A DNA stretch of 64,000 bases from Eimeria necatrix (taxonomy: Eukaryota; Apicomplexa; Conoidasida; Eucoccidiorida; Eimeriidae): contig NW_013655239.1 in assembly GCF_000499385.1 (NCBI RefSeq), positions 86,001 through 150,000 of the forward strand. The letters are read 5' to 3'. Below are positions 1 through 13,144 of the stretch, one piece after another. The number at the start of each line of letters is the position of its first letter. Within the stretch, counting starts at the first letter, position 1. A model generated the notes under the pieces. That model saw nothing but the letters and a program-made list of their open reading frames with translations. It was not told where the DNA came from and made no database searches. The position numbers and the translations under genes are program-made.

Positions 1-3000
1 TGGTACAAAACGCTCTTCAGGCCTTTAAGCAGTTGCTAGTATTTTTGCAGCTACAGAGTAGCTTATACCAAAAATTCGTGAAACTGACATATTTTTTAGA
101 TACCCCGTTCATCGCCCATTTATTGAGAAAATCGATTCCCCATAATGTGTAGAGCATTCTGCAGCAAAACCATAGCATGCCGTAATTCGACATGGAATGA
201 AGTCAATTCACTACCGTATTCATAGGGGGAAAGGAGAGCTGACAAATACTAATCTTAACCAGAAAGCCTTACAGCGCGACGCCCGCACTGCGAAAATCGA
301 TATTATTTGCTGTTTAAGGCGCCGGAATGAATGATTTCGATGAACTCACTAAAGCGAAGAGATTGCGCCAAACCAAAGAGATTCATTCTTAACGAACCCT
401 TGCTCATTTTTAAACTGCGCAGTGAATCAATCGAATATTTACACATTTTGAGCTTACTATCGAGTAAGTATGAGAGATGAAAGCGTATTTTGAGCCTTCG
501 GAGAGACATGAACAACACGAATCCGCATGTGCCGGTCCAAGCAGGTGCACGCGGAGCTCTCTATAAAGCCTATTCTATCCCAACAGACTTCAGGATGTGC
601 AGTCATGAACTTACTCCAGCCCAAACGTACGTGCGGGCAGGATTGATAAGATGCGACACGTTGGCCAGCGCGGGCATCCCAACATAACAGCCTCACGAAA
701 TGACAGACCCCACAAACTCTAAACATCATTTCACGGCACTTGACGCCAAGTTCCCTGCCATCGTTGACCTTCTGACACGTGCATATGAAGAGCTCGCTAA
801 TTCTTGCCTCAGCTCGAAATAGGAGCAGCTTGAACGTTCCTCCTAGCTTCCATTGTCTCCCTTATGCCGCCCTCTTTTTCGCGTTCTTTCCCTCCCTCTT
901 TTTCACTGACATGCATGGATCCTTCTACGTGGATGGAAACCTTGTTCTCACTCTCGTCCTTCGCTACTGGGATGTAGCCATAGCAACCCCGATTTGAAGT
1001 AGGTATACCGACACATGTCGCCAAATTCCTTTATTCTCGTATCTCGTCACGTAGTGCAGAACACACGCATCTCGTTACAGCTTTCAGGAAGCTAAAAGCA
1101 ACGAATGCAAATACGAGCACTTTTGCCTCTTTCCGATTAAAAGAGGTTGGTGCTTTTTCTGCATTGGCGTGGGTTCGCCGAACGCAGGCGTTAGCACTTG
1201 TTTGCTTTGTGTGCCGGTACCAAACCTCCGACTTTGGTTGCAGGCAAGGAAGAAAGCAAAAAAACAGCAGTCCTTGTCACGGAAGGGATGACAATTTTCA
1301 TAACAATACGTGTAATTGAGCGGATCGCTTTTCGGCGCTTTTTGTCTTGAATCATTCCAGAGTAGCCCTCAGTAGTAACTTATGGCATGATACTGAACAG
1401 GAGGTGGCAGCAATTTGCAGCAATTCCTGCTTTGCATAATTACTACATGAAGAGTCCCACTTTTCCCTGTTTCCGCAAACTTACCCATCCTAGCTGCTGT
1501 CTATGTCCTAAAAGCAGTGGCTTTTGTGACTCTTCGCATTCGTGAATGAGAAACCCATGATAATGGACCCTACAAGGAGCTCGCGGGATGCCGTCATAGT
1601 CCATTCGCAGATATCCACTAAGGAAGCCAAGAAAAATCGTCCCTGTGACAATCAAAAGTGCAGAGCAGCTTGCCGGACGAGAACAGGCACAAACTACTGA
1701 AAAAATGGGGCGCCACTCAGCTGGGCAATGCTAGCCCTAAACAGTTCGCTGGCGCACAGCCCGTACTGCTCACTACTCAAAGCCGATGATATTCGAAGAA
1801 ACCTAGGACCAGCATGAATCAGACAGTATGGTTTGAGAGAAGATTTTGAAAAAGCCGATGCCTGCCACCGGGCCAGTGACACCAGGAGCCGGTGGAGTTT
1901 GGCCTGCTACACTGCATCCACTATGCGGCAAGTGGCATCACACTCCTTACAAGGGCTTGGGGTCTCAGGACTTTTCCCACACAAACCCTGAAAAGCGAAA
2001 CCAAATATGTGAAGGCTCCGGTAGCCTCCTCAGCCTTTTGACGCTGGCACTACTAATCTGCAAACTACTGTCGGCACATTACAAACCCCTCCCAAAGGTA
2101 CTTGCCGTCTAGCTCAGCACAACGTGCAGGCAAACAGACTACGCCAGTCCTGCAGGAAGGAGTTTAGGAAGCTTTGAGATCGGTTTCTGTCTATCTCTGA
2201 ATATGATCATTCGCGGTGTCCAACGCCCTCGTAAAGGACTTTATCACTAAACAATTCAACTACTCGGCATTAGGAGGAGCAGAGTGTCAATATTGGTACT
2301 TCTCAGGAGTCAAAAATGGGGGCATAGCGTTCTGTGGTATGAAGGCGCAACAGCTGAGCGAGAAGCAACAGTGCTGTTTTCTGATAATTGGGTCGGAGTG
2401 GACAGTGTGTGGCTTATCTTTTCCTCCCCTATTACATCCTGGAATAGCCTAGAACTTGGGGAAGACACACGGGAAATGCACTGCGTATAGCCCTACCACA
2501 CCATCACTTAAGAGTAACATCTGTTCGGTGCTGGAGGCCTAGACGAGACAGTTCTTCCTGCGTTTCGTGGACCTGCAATGAAGCAGAGTTGCTTCACTAG
2601 AACGCCGTTGTGAGTATGAAGCCCATTTCTCATGTGCCTCAAATTATGCAGGGATCCTCTCTATAGTTTCATCTAGTATATTTCACCTTTAGTGAGGTGC
2701 CCTGAGGCTAATTGTATTCTCCAATGTCTTTAACCTTTAGACCGGATGCACCAGCTTGCACAGCACCAACTGACAGTTGCAATCAGCTTCTCCTGAAGCA
2801 AATAATGCTTGTCTTCACGGTATAACTTCTAGAAATACCTTTGGTCACTGCATCGCTGAGGCGCCACTGGACAGTTTCTGTCTTTGTTAATGACGAGTCT
2901 TTGCGTTGTCTCTTGTCCCGCCTACGGTGGTCTTCTTCCCCATTGGCTCCAACTGACGCATGGACTCTAGATGTTGAGTACTTCAGGGGTTACTATCAAG

Positions 3001-6000
3001 CTTCCCCATTCCAAAGCTGAATTGGACCCAAGCCTCGCTATACTCAAGTGAGAGCTCATCTTTTTCTCGCGGCTGAGGCAGCGTTTGTTTGTGGAAACCG
3101 TACGTACGGACGATATACTGCATGTAGCCGACTCTGTTGTCGGATTGAGGTTAGTGTAAGGCTGAATGTGCTGGCAAAAGCAAACACTGCTCTTATTCGA
3201 GGTGTCGTCAGCTGCTGGCAGCAGGCAAGTGAATTCGTCAGCTTTACTGAATCCAGCAGATACTCATGCATTCGACGCACGGCTGCCAAGAGTGCCTTTG
3301 CTTAGAGTATCATTGACCAAATACGAATTTCTGTGGAGATCACCGTCAAAACTTCTGTGACACTAAATTATAGTCCATTTTAGGCTTGTAATGCTTGCTA
3401 GTGCTGAGCTTCCTGGGTGGGTGTGAATATTGTCTCTCGAAGAGCAATCTTGAACAAGAAAAATGAAGCGATTTGCCGACTATCTTTCCCGAATTTGACC
3501 AAATTGAATACACGCGGGCACCAAAAGGGCGTGCCAGTCGAGCTTCTCCAGTGCCAGCATGTTGATTGCAATAGAGGTGCAAAGTCCCGGGAAACCCTCA
3601 GACTGTGGCGCTGCACTGCTGTTGCTTCGGCCTCTTTGTCGCTACAAGAATGGCATCAGATCTTCTCAGCTACACCCATAAATTAGACAATTCTGTCCCT
3701 TGTTTTGCATTTTCTCGCATCTTCATCCTAAAGATTTGTGCTGCCGCTTTCCACTGTCCACACAAATTTCAGTATCTCCTGGCCATGCCGGCTTACCGCT
3801 GTGCTGCACGTGGCCCTTAGTGCGGTGCCTGTCGCTTCAGAGACTGTACCACTACCTTAGGAATAGCAGGGTGTGACCAGCTTTTCCCAGGTATTTTTGT
3901 TCGATTGTTGCAGCGACACAACACCAGCTATCAGCCACACGTAGGACTAACCACCCTTCGTGTCGCGCCAACGCTCCTCGACCTTCCATTCCTCAGGCTT
4001 TTGAAGACACGAGTTAGTGCGCAACAATACGATACGGCCCCAAATGGCCTTTAGGGTTATATGATTCGAAAACTTGCACATCGATACAACAACTGGAAGT
4101 AACTAGAATGTTTAGGAGTTCGGTCCTCAGTCTAACAGTCTCAATCCGCTCTGCAGCTACTCTCGGCAGTTTGGATCTGCCAAGACACTGAATTAGCAAT
4201 GCAGAGCACGGCCAGGCAGTGACAGACATCCAAGGGGAGACAGATGCAGTCCCATAGTAGCCATGTCCAGCTTAGTCAACCAGTGAGGAGGTGCTCCCTA
4301 CAGTGAACAGGCTGCTACAGCACCAGCCTAGTAGAAATGACAAACTGGGAGCGAAGTGCTAGAAATACATAAGCCCATCTCCACGTCTGTATCCTAGGTA
4401 TCCTCCTGAGGAGTCATGGTTCTAGCAGGAACCCAGCTGAGCGTCTCACCGATTAAGAATTATAGTTTGTCTCCCCTCTGTAGGTCTCCGAGAGAAGGGT
4501 CGACAAGGGGATAGCCAGCAAACTGTTTTCTACGCAAGCTAGCTAAGAGTAAACTGATTTAGCCGCGTTGCGGAATTCACTAGCTGGTCAGCTTCTTCAA
4601 ACAGGAAACTTCCAGGGGCCCCCAGAAACAAACCGTACACAACCAACGCACAAATGTTTAGCCAGCGAGTTTTCATTATGCAATGCCAGTCGCCCAACCG
4701 TAAGGAATTCTGCCTCTTGGGTTGGCATCCACTGCGACAGCACCAGCGTTTTCACATACTCGTCTCTTTTGCGCGCTGCTGGCGAGTACTCGTCAGATCT
4801 ATGCCTAAATATAGACTGGACTGAATTTGTGCGATGATCGCCATGGTAAATCTCAAATATAAAGCCCTTTTACTGAAGAACAGAGTGCAGCAATGAAGAT
4901 GACCGACCACGTGGCCTCACTATGTAATTGGTTAACTGGAAAACCTAGGATAGGTCTGCTGTGAATTTAGAAACTGCCAAAGTAGTCCAACAGCCTGAGA
5001 GCCTCGTTATGTCTTAAACAGCTGTCTGGAGACGTTGGTTCTGGGGCATGACGTAGCGGGATATTCTCAAGGGCGCCGGCATACTGCTCATCACGTTCCC
5101 AAAACACTTTGCCGAATAGCCTCTAAATTCAACCCCAACAGATGGAATCTCTTGCTGTTCAGCAATTGAGCTTCTGCGTGATCCCCCAGTAATTTATAAC
5201 GATGGTGTATTCCCCTAATATGGTGCTAATTTGTTTTCAGCTCGTTTGAACGCCCATCTATCCAAAATTTTCTTTCTATTGTGTTTATATCTGTGTCCTT
5301 GGCCTCACTTCTCGAAAACATTATATAATAAAGCCAGTGTCTCACAAAGTATGCGCGCTGCGTGTTTTTGATATGTCTTCACAGCTCTGCTTTCGTGGTC
5401 TCCCTGGCTTTCTGGCAAGCAGCCATTATCTGCTCAGCTCGGAACAGAGGTTGCATTATGGCACTCGATCGTATGTTTTCTTCTTAGCGCTGTGAAACAA
5501 ATAAAAAAGTTGTTTCGCATTTACCACAAGGATACACGAATGAGCCATCCTCAGCATGCCTAGAGTTTCGCCGGAAAACATGGGCTCAAAATAAAGCTCT
5601 ATAGTGTTGGTCGAAGGCAGGCACTGAAGTTATTACTAATAGTAATATCCAGGATTCTGTCAATGCCTGCACTTCTGCTGCGTGTAAAGCATAGCCTTAG
5701 GATTCAGAGCCAAAGTGCAGTCGATGCAGCAATCAGAGCTAGTTTTGTTGTCTCCTTCCCCTACTTTTTGGCTGATTGCCCTTTCTCTGCAGTTGCGCTT
5801 TGAAGCGCTTTCAGCACTTTCGAGACTTCTGTTGAACATCCAACTAAAGTATAGAAATGTGTGGTAGTGCTTGTTAGATACAGTGACTCGAATTTCACCC
5901 AATGCTGCGATCGGCGCTGCAATTTGCTTTTCCAGTTTAACATACAATGCTGTGAAATTGACGAAAAAATATATTTCTATTCAAATGTCTGCGAACGCCA

Positions 6001-8371
6001 TGCATGTAACGACACCTGGAACGTATTTGCTCAGTTGCAGCCAGATGGTTTTACAAGGAAGGCGCTGCCGTGTGTACTTAGTGCTGACACCCACCTCCTA
6101 CCCAAAGAGATGCATGATCCCTTGTGCACTCTGTTCAGTAAGGTCACTTCTTCTTTACTGCATCTAAGCGCGTTCGCTGTTAGCTCTGAGGAGACTTGCC
6201 AGACACTTCAAAAGTGGAGTCACTTGAGCACGAACTCCTCGCCCTTGAATTCGTTTGAAAATTTCAAAAAAGCTCACATGTGGCAAAAAAAGATTCAGAA
6301 AGAAAAGCCGGGGGCAGACATAGACTGTTTTGCCCTGGGTAAGCCAATTTTGTTTGGGCGCAGGAAGAGCTCGAGTTTCTTTGATACTAATAACAAGGGA
6401 CTGATTCGAAAATATAAGCATTTAGACGAGTTATGTGTTAGTGTGATTCCCTGTTCAGAGGCCGCTTGCATCTAAGCGAACGGCAGTCAAAGCAAAAGAG
6501 CACGAAATGCTGAATTTCCAGCATAATATGCATGCATCGTTTACTCTGAGAAAGTCGATGATTCATCAACTGTTGTAGAAAATCTCTCCAGTTCTCCACA
6601 CGCCTTGGACTACCTTTGGTGTGGAGGAATTCTTCCTCGTCGAAAGGAAACCTCGTTTTTCAAAAAGTTTCATACGTCGAAAATTGTAAGGGAGAACGCA
6701 CAATACGTAATATACTCTGTGGTTCTAGAACTTCAGAAAGGTTCGTAATTCAAAGCATCGGATGTGGACAGGTGCTCGTTCTATCTTCTTCTTGGGTACG
6801 TGCATACATTTAGAGCTTGGGAACTGTACTAGAAATCGTTTTTGGTCTGGACTGTATAATCTTTCTGCCTCCAGACTTAGTGAGATGCCGAAGCGCTTCG
6901 GGGCTGGCCTACAGCCCCGAATGCCAAGCACATGCGGAAAGCCAGTGGCACTAACATCTGCTACAAACGATATAAGTAGTGTAAAAGATCTATGGCTATT
7001 GTCATGCGTTACTCTGGGAGACACAAAACCTCTATGAGACGTAATTTTATTGGGTAAATATGTGTCTACCCGACCTGCATGATTGTCGCCAGAGCGTGGT
7101 GAGCGGATGGTCGACACTCATGAGTTCCTTCAGGGATATCCTAGTTTCGCAGAGATAGATCACTGTTTACAGTGTCATGTTTAAAATGCAAAGCTGAGTT
7201 CGCAAACACAAAACCTGCTCTGCGCTTGAGTAGGTGCGAAAAGGAATTGGCAAGGGCAGCTTAGTCAGAACAATCCCCCAAATCGGCCTAGGATTCCCCA
7301 TCATTTTCACATTTATCAGAGAACAGGAGAATCTTTGGCGTGAGATCAAGCTCATCATTCTTGATTTGGCCCATAGTAGGTCGCCAACCTCATTTGCACT
7401 CGTGTGCTTTGGCGTTAACCAATAAGTTATTCCAAAGCACAAACTATGGAAAATCCAAAACGCCCACATTCACAGCATCAAATCCGGGCGCTTTTCGAAA
7501 ATTTAATATATTCTTGACTCCTCAAGGGACTGTGAAGTCACCTTTGAGATTTTGACCCAAGACCCCGAAGGAAGCGAGATCCCAATGGCTCCTTGAGTAA
7601 TGCATCTTCTGGCGTCCAAAGGGCACCCTCCACATCAGTTTCTCCCTGCACGTATCCTGGGCTTCAACGCATTCCATATGTTGTTCTAGTTACGTGCTGC
7701 CTTCATAGCTGCCTACCATAGAAGTTGGTTCGCATATTAATGATGATTGTAATGCCTCCGGGACCCGTTAAGATCAAAGCGTGCTGCCTGTAGATCCGCC
7801 AGCCACAAAGGTATGAGTTTGACTGAGAATGCGTCGCATACATTCCGCTGAGATATGCAATCCTTTTAGCAATAAAAATTCATAGTATGAAGTGCAGAGC
7901 TCCTACTAATAGCGTATCTAACGGTGCGCCCGAATTACCAAGGTGCCGATACATCACATGCTCAGGCAGGTAAAACTTAACAAGCTTCCTGAAAGAAACC
8001 ACTCCTGGTTTTGTGCTTACAGGCCTCATTCCTGCGCATTCGACATGCTTAGCAAAACTGCAAAATCACCATAGTAGACCAGGAAAAAGAAGAGGAGGAT
8101 CATTTGTGGAAAATTTGCGTTCGGCACATAACTTGTAGGTGCAGATGGTTTCGCACGGTGATGAATTTCAGCCAACTATAACAGGAAACGCTGCCGCGGA
8201 AGTTCCCTTTTAACTTTGTCCTCTATTTGCTCTTGAAGCGCGATGAGAAGCTGCAATTTTCTGGACTGCAGCAACACGTTCTCCATCAAAATCACACATT
8301 GTAGCCTACAGCTGCAGCACGGCTCTTGGGCGTCAGAGCTATGATCTCTTTTTGCGGCCCATTTCTCTCTT
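1..8371. other. feature-poor region, no confident gene
   Basis: I see no recognisable domain, RNA gene or extended repeat here. Open frames are short and scattered over all six frames, as expected by chance; the one exception (5861-6475) is listed separately. Long CAG runs and TTTAGGG arrays, which are common after 52 kb, are absent. Unrecognised short exons could still be hidden here. Confidence 0.5.
5861..6475 (+). other. unrecognised 204-codon open stretch
   Basis: This is the longest open frame in the first 8 kb. It opens without ATG; the first in-frame ATG is at 6110, which would leave 121 residues. The translation is Cys- and Ser-rich early and Lys-rich later (residues about 135-185), with no motif, signal peptide or membrane segment that I recognise. 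It could be an exon or a chance frame; there is no coding repeat signature to help decide. Confidence 0.2.
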
Positions 8372-11300
8372 ATGTGGCCTTCAAACAGCTCTTCTTTTCG
8401 TTGGAGAAACTTGTTTGACGGGTCTGCAGCAATGAATTGCGAGGAATCAAATATAAAGGCAGCTTCGGAGGAATCGTTACTCTTGCAAGGCCCCGGGGGG
8501 GTTGGATCCAGCGAAGAGGACGTGGAGCAGACGGAGAAAAGCGACGCAGACTATAGAGGAAGAAACGCCGCACCTGCTCCTTCAGACAGTACATCTGAAG
8601 AGAGCAGTAGCTGTCGTGCTGGCAGCAGGACGAGCTGCTTTTCGCTCCAGACTACCAACAAGCCAAGCCAGCAGCTGTCTCTGTCTCCTCCAGGCCATGG
8701 TGAGAGCCTTTTGGGTTGCCAGAATGCCAACACGACTCGCCGTGAGGACCCGGACAACTCTCTTTCGTCAGATGACAGTCAGCGGCCGCTTCCAAGCTTA
8801 AAAATCCCATCTGAATCAAGTACCAAAAGCATTCGTTGTCCGTCTGAGCTTAGCGCAAATGATGCATCACCTCCATGTAATGCCTCTGCTCATGTGTCTC
8901 CTTCGCTGCCCGTGGTTGCCTCTGCTGTTCATCCTGGAGGCACAGGAACTACGCCTGTCGGAAGTTCAGGTGGGCGCTCTTGGATTCCGACGCAGCAAAG
9001 GCTGCAGACAGTGTCTATAGGCGGAGATGTTAGGAGTTCTTCATCGGGTACTCCTGGGTGCCTCCATCCAGCAGTCTTTCTGGGACCCAACAGCCAGGCG
9101 CCGGCCCTTTCCGCCAATAATACTGTTGGATCATCAGCCCTTTCTGGTTCAGCAGGCCACCGTCTTTCAACGTGCAGCTTCGGGACAAATCAGTGTTTGC
9201 CGTCTGCCTTAACTGCAGGTGGGAGCTTCGCTGCTCTGGGCTCATATACACAGCAGCAGAAGCAGAATCAGCAACAGGCTTTATACTTGAAACAGCAGCC
9301 TTCATTTTCGTCGACAGCCCGTCCAAAAGGAGACGTAGCTGTCATTATTTCAGCCCTGCGCCGGCATCTTCGCTCTCTGATCCGCATTATGTATAATTGG
9401 CAGCCTACGACAGGCGGTACACAAACGTCTTCTGCAGCGGAAGAAACTGCCGACCAAAAGAAAACTGAAACGCTATTGTATAGCCATGCGGAACCAAGGG
9501 AGTGCGTGGATTCAGTGCCTCAAAACGAAATGCAGAATCCTTCTGACTGCTGCCTTGGTGGACTGATTCACACAGCTCAGGGTGATCACAAAGAAGGCTC
9601 GTCTTCTGTATCCATACAGGAGGACGAATTATCATTCAAAAGCACATGCCAAGCTGCACCAGGGATCACAGCTCACAAGGACGTGGCCGGGTTAAATAAG
9701 TCCACCGCGTCAGATGTCACGTTCTCCACGACACCACACGACGAGGGCACACACTGTCACGACGATTCTTCGGAAGCTGCTTCCTGCCCCACCGCAAGCA
9801 CAAGATGCAGAATAGTCGCAGGAATCAGTGCTATGGCTACTGAGGTACCACCTCTTCCTCCCCTTGGAAGCGTCGATGGTGCTTCAGAAAGCTGGGAAGG
9901 CCAGCGATTTTTTCACGAGGAACACCTAGATGCTTGTTCTTTGAGTGAGCTACGTGAGTACCTCCTAATTTTTTCGTCTTTCTTGTGCTTACCTCTTCCT
10001 GAAGTGTCGAAACAGGAGCCATCCGCACTTCAGCATGTGAGGTTGCAGCTTCTGCTTCTGAGGAATAGCCAACAACAGCGAATTCAGCAGATTCGTCAAG
10101 CGAGGCCAATCCTGCAACGCTGGCTGCCCCTACTGCATAGCACTACTTCAGGGGGGTCAGCTGACGACGATGAAGCTTGCCTCAGCAGCGCTGTAGGGAC
10201 AGCAATGCCAGCAGTGGAATCGCGCTTTCACAGCACGGCATCTGGATCAACTCTGCCATCGATGCCATTCAGTAGCACTAGTTTGTCCTTTCTCTATTCT
10301 TTCGCTTCCCCCTCGATTCCTCACCTTGATGCAGACCTTTCCTCATTATCGACGCTCTCAATGCATGGAGATCAAACGGCCAGCCTTGGCGCTTCTACAA
10401 CCGGTGAGGACTCGCACTTTCTGTCGTTGTTGTGCTGTCTGATGTTTCTCTCCCTAGATGTCCCCGTATTTGCATTTTCTTTTACTACAGGAGAATGTGC
10501 GGAAGCTACAGCTCCCATAGAAGCAAGGAGTTCTGAATTTCCTTCGTCTTCAGTTGATGCGTTTAGCGTAGATGGCCCTCCAAGCAGCGGCAGCAACATC
10601 TCCAACACAGAAGCCCCACCAATCATCACAGACTGCTCTATCCCCCCACCCTCAGCAATGGCATTTGTCACTGCTGTAGCAAACGAAGAACCTGCTTGTG
10701 AGCCTTTGCACCCCTCCAGCAAGGAGAAAACTTCTCTTTCGTGGAATTCTGAGTGTGGATGCGCGCCACGAGGATTAGTAGCACCTGCTACAGGACTACG
10801 TTGGTCCTCAGGCACTACGGTTGGTATCCGGTTGCAAGGCCTGATAGGTGGGAGCAGCCTGGGTTTAGGTAGCTCGATTTCCTTGCCTGAAGGTGCGGCC
10901 GGAGTAATCCAACGTGCCACGGAAATAACAGCAAGTGGAGGACTTTCTTCTAACAGTCGTGGTGGGATTGGAGCACTGTCGGGCGGAGGCACTACCTCCA
11001 CGGTGGCGTCGCCTCCTCATCTTGAGTGGATCTGCGATGCGACGGCAAATGCAGTCAGCAACTCACCGCCAGGAACGTCTTTACCCTCTTACATACTTTT
11101 TAATAATGGACAGTCTCCGAGTTCCGTCAACAGCGTACCATTTGCAAGGCCTTGCAACAATTCCCGGCGAGCAGCCAATGGATGCTCCACAGCAAGCCCC
11201 GCAGAATTAGGGCTAATCATATCTGCAGAGGGCTTTGGCCAGGGAAGAACACAAAGGGGCAATGTCCAAGTGACATTTTCTCCCCAGATGGGGGCGTGGG

Positions 11301-13144
11301 TTGTTTGCTGCGCCCGTGGGTTGCTACAACAAAGCAGGGCCTTTTCTGTAGCAACTCTGGGGTTTGAGGGAGCCAAGAAAACAGCCCAGCAATATGCCAC
11401 ACACTGTAGGTCTATGTATTTATGTGCACTACAGCGCATAGCCACGAAACCTGCCTTGTGGTTAGGATGCCTTTATTACACCACGCAGAAACTAGTAGCG
11501 CCTGTAGGTAAGCAATCATGCTCAATCCGTAATACTCTCCACGTGTCATCTAGTATAGACAGTTTTGCTTCTTCAGGCCGCAGACAGTGCTCTTCTAAGC
11601 GCGCAAGCGACCGAACGAGCAAGAGTAAAGGTGGAGACAGCAGGGAAGAAGCTGCTCGCGGAGCAGCTCGTGGAGCGAAGGAAGCATGCAGGAGATCTGG
11701 AAACGCTGTCACTCCAATTCCGCAGGTGACTCTTGGGCTTGCAGGACCTCCAGGAGGAGCTTTTAATTTGGCAAGGACCAGCAGCCAGGAGTTCATTTTG
11801 CCCAAAAGTGTAAGCAAAACCACTGTCAAAGTACGGAAGGACAGGACGGTATCTTGGACGAAGAGTCAGTATCTTACCAGTCTTTTTGCCCAATGATGAG
11901 TTGCCCTAGGAACGCCTTGCATTGCTTTGTCTGCAATAATAAAACTGTGTTTCATTCGCTGCGCGGGGGCCTGCTAAAGCCTGCAAAACATTGATTAGAG
12001 AGCTGCTGAGCGTCTTTGCAGGATTTTTCAGCCAGCCGTGTTGCTCGGCTGAGCCGTAGAGCAATGGAGTTACCATACGTCCATGGGGTTCGCTTTGAAG
12101 CTGCAAATTTTGCTTGGGTTGCCCAAATGAGGGGAGAAGCTCGCAGATTTCTGGTGAAGAAACATGGATTTGTAAAAAGCAGACTTTGTGCTATCGAGAA
12201 GATCGAAACATGGAGAGCAGCTTTGTCTCCAGAAGCTCTTGCCAGTGAGCTCAAAGGTAAAGCAAATTCAAGTATGCCTTGTAGAGTTTTGGAATCACTG
12301 CTATTACAAATTTGAGCATTCAGCTCATTCTGAACAGTCCTTCTACAGCTTACTGATGCGTCTGCTATTTCTTTCCTGGTAGGGGCATATCCCTGTGACT
12401 AACTATTTCTCATAGCCTCTCGTTTCACCGAAAACGTCAGAATATTGCCAGAAGTCATGTAGGGATTCTTGGCTTGCCAGGCCGTTTTATGATGCAGCCG
12501 AACAGGACGTACTGGCTATGGTTCCAAACATTTGCCCAGAAGATACCGACCCAGAGACACTGCAGGCAGTAGAAGAGTCTTTAAGAATGAAGTTTCAGCG
12601 AAGCACCGTGATGGCAAGACCGAATTTGCATGCTAGTCCTCAAATTGGTTTTAAGAGGCAGCGAAACCCATGTTCAGATGTAGAACGGGAGGAGCCTAGG
12701 CAGACTGTTGCACATGATCTGGCTACTGAGCAACTTCTTCTGCATCAACAAGTGCTGACTACACAGCAGCTCCTCTCCCAGCCAGAATCATTGCATGAAA
12801 GGTCAAGGCAGCATGAGGAGCTGACACATCATCTTCTTGCACAGCCATCGCAGCAGCAGCTTGCAGAAAACTCGCAGCATCAGCTAATGACGCAACAGCA
12901 TCTGCTTCGCAGTGTTACTCCACCCTTGAATGACAGCAGAGCCGGAGACGACACACAGCAGCATCAACAGCAACAGCAAGCGCTATTTTCCTTCCACGGA
13001 TTTCGCACGAGAAGCCAACAGCAGCAGCAGATGCTCTCGCACCAGTTTTCGTCTCCAGTTTCGTTGGTGCCGGCGACAAGACCCCAGCAACAGCTTGTAG
13101 ACGCAAACAGCCAAATGAGCAGTACCTCTGCAGAGCTAAAGTGA
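8372..13144 (+). CDS. ApiAP2-type transcription factor (two AP2-like domains)
   Basis: Proposed exons are 8372-11725, 12022-12256 and 12441-13144; phases agree at both junctions and give about 1430 residues. A second ATG at 8432 is also possible as start. The N-terminal 950 residues are Ser/Thr/Pro-rich and low in complexity. AP2-like domain 1 (about residues 963-1014, 11258-11412) has the spacing GAWVV...SRAFSV...GFEGAKKTA. AP2-like domain 2 (about 12076-12222) has FAWVAQ...RRFLVKKHGF...AIEKIETWRA. Both follow the family pattern of Trp strands, a Phe/Val strand, Gly-Phe and an amphipathic helix. The last exon is Gln/His-rich. ApiAP2 proteins are the main sequence-specific transcription factors of Apicomplexa and act in the nucleus. 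Exon 1 contains three intron-like segments of 3n length (listed separately), so the true protein may be up to 69 residues shorter. The target genes and life stage cannot be inferred. Confidence 0.75.
9954..10004 (+). other. possible 51-nt intron inside AP2 exon 1
   Basis: The segment starts GTGAGT and ends in a pyrimidine-rich stretch plus AAG. Its length is a multiple of three with no stop, so it reads through as a hydrophobic segment (YLLIFSSFLCLPLP) in an otherwise polar protein. It may instead be a real helix: the surrounding LSELREYLLIF slightly resembles the AP2-coincident (ACDC) domain. Undecided. Confidence 0.35.
10404..10490 (+). other. probable 87-nt intron inside AP2 exon 1
   Basis: Donor CCG|GTGAGG and a long pyrimidine tract ending TTTACTACAG. 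The length is 29 codons with no stop. If translated it would give a membrane-like hydrophobic stretch, out of character for this nuclear protein, so splicing is the better reading. Confidence 0.55.
11508..11576 (+). other. probable 69-nt intron inside AP2 exon 1
   Basis: Donor TAG|GTAAGC and acceptor TTTTGCTTCTTCAG are both close to consensus. The length is 23 codons without a stop, so the frame is kept whether or not it is removed. It lies about 30 codons after AP2-like domain 1. Confidence 0.55.

Noticed and set aside
10372..11001. 209-codon minus-strand frame
   Set aside because: It lies wholly within the AP2 gene exon and is low complexity; it is a shadow of the plus-strand frame.
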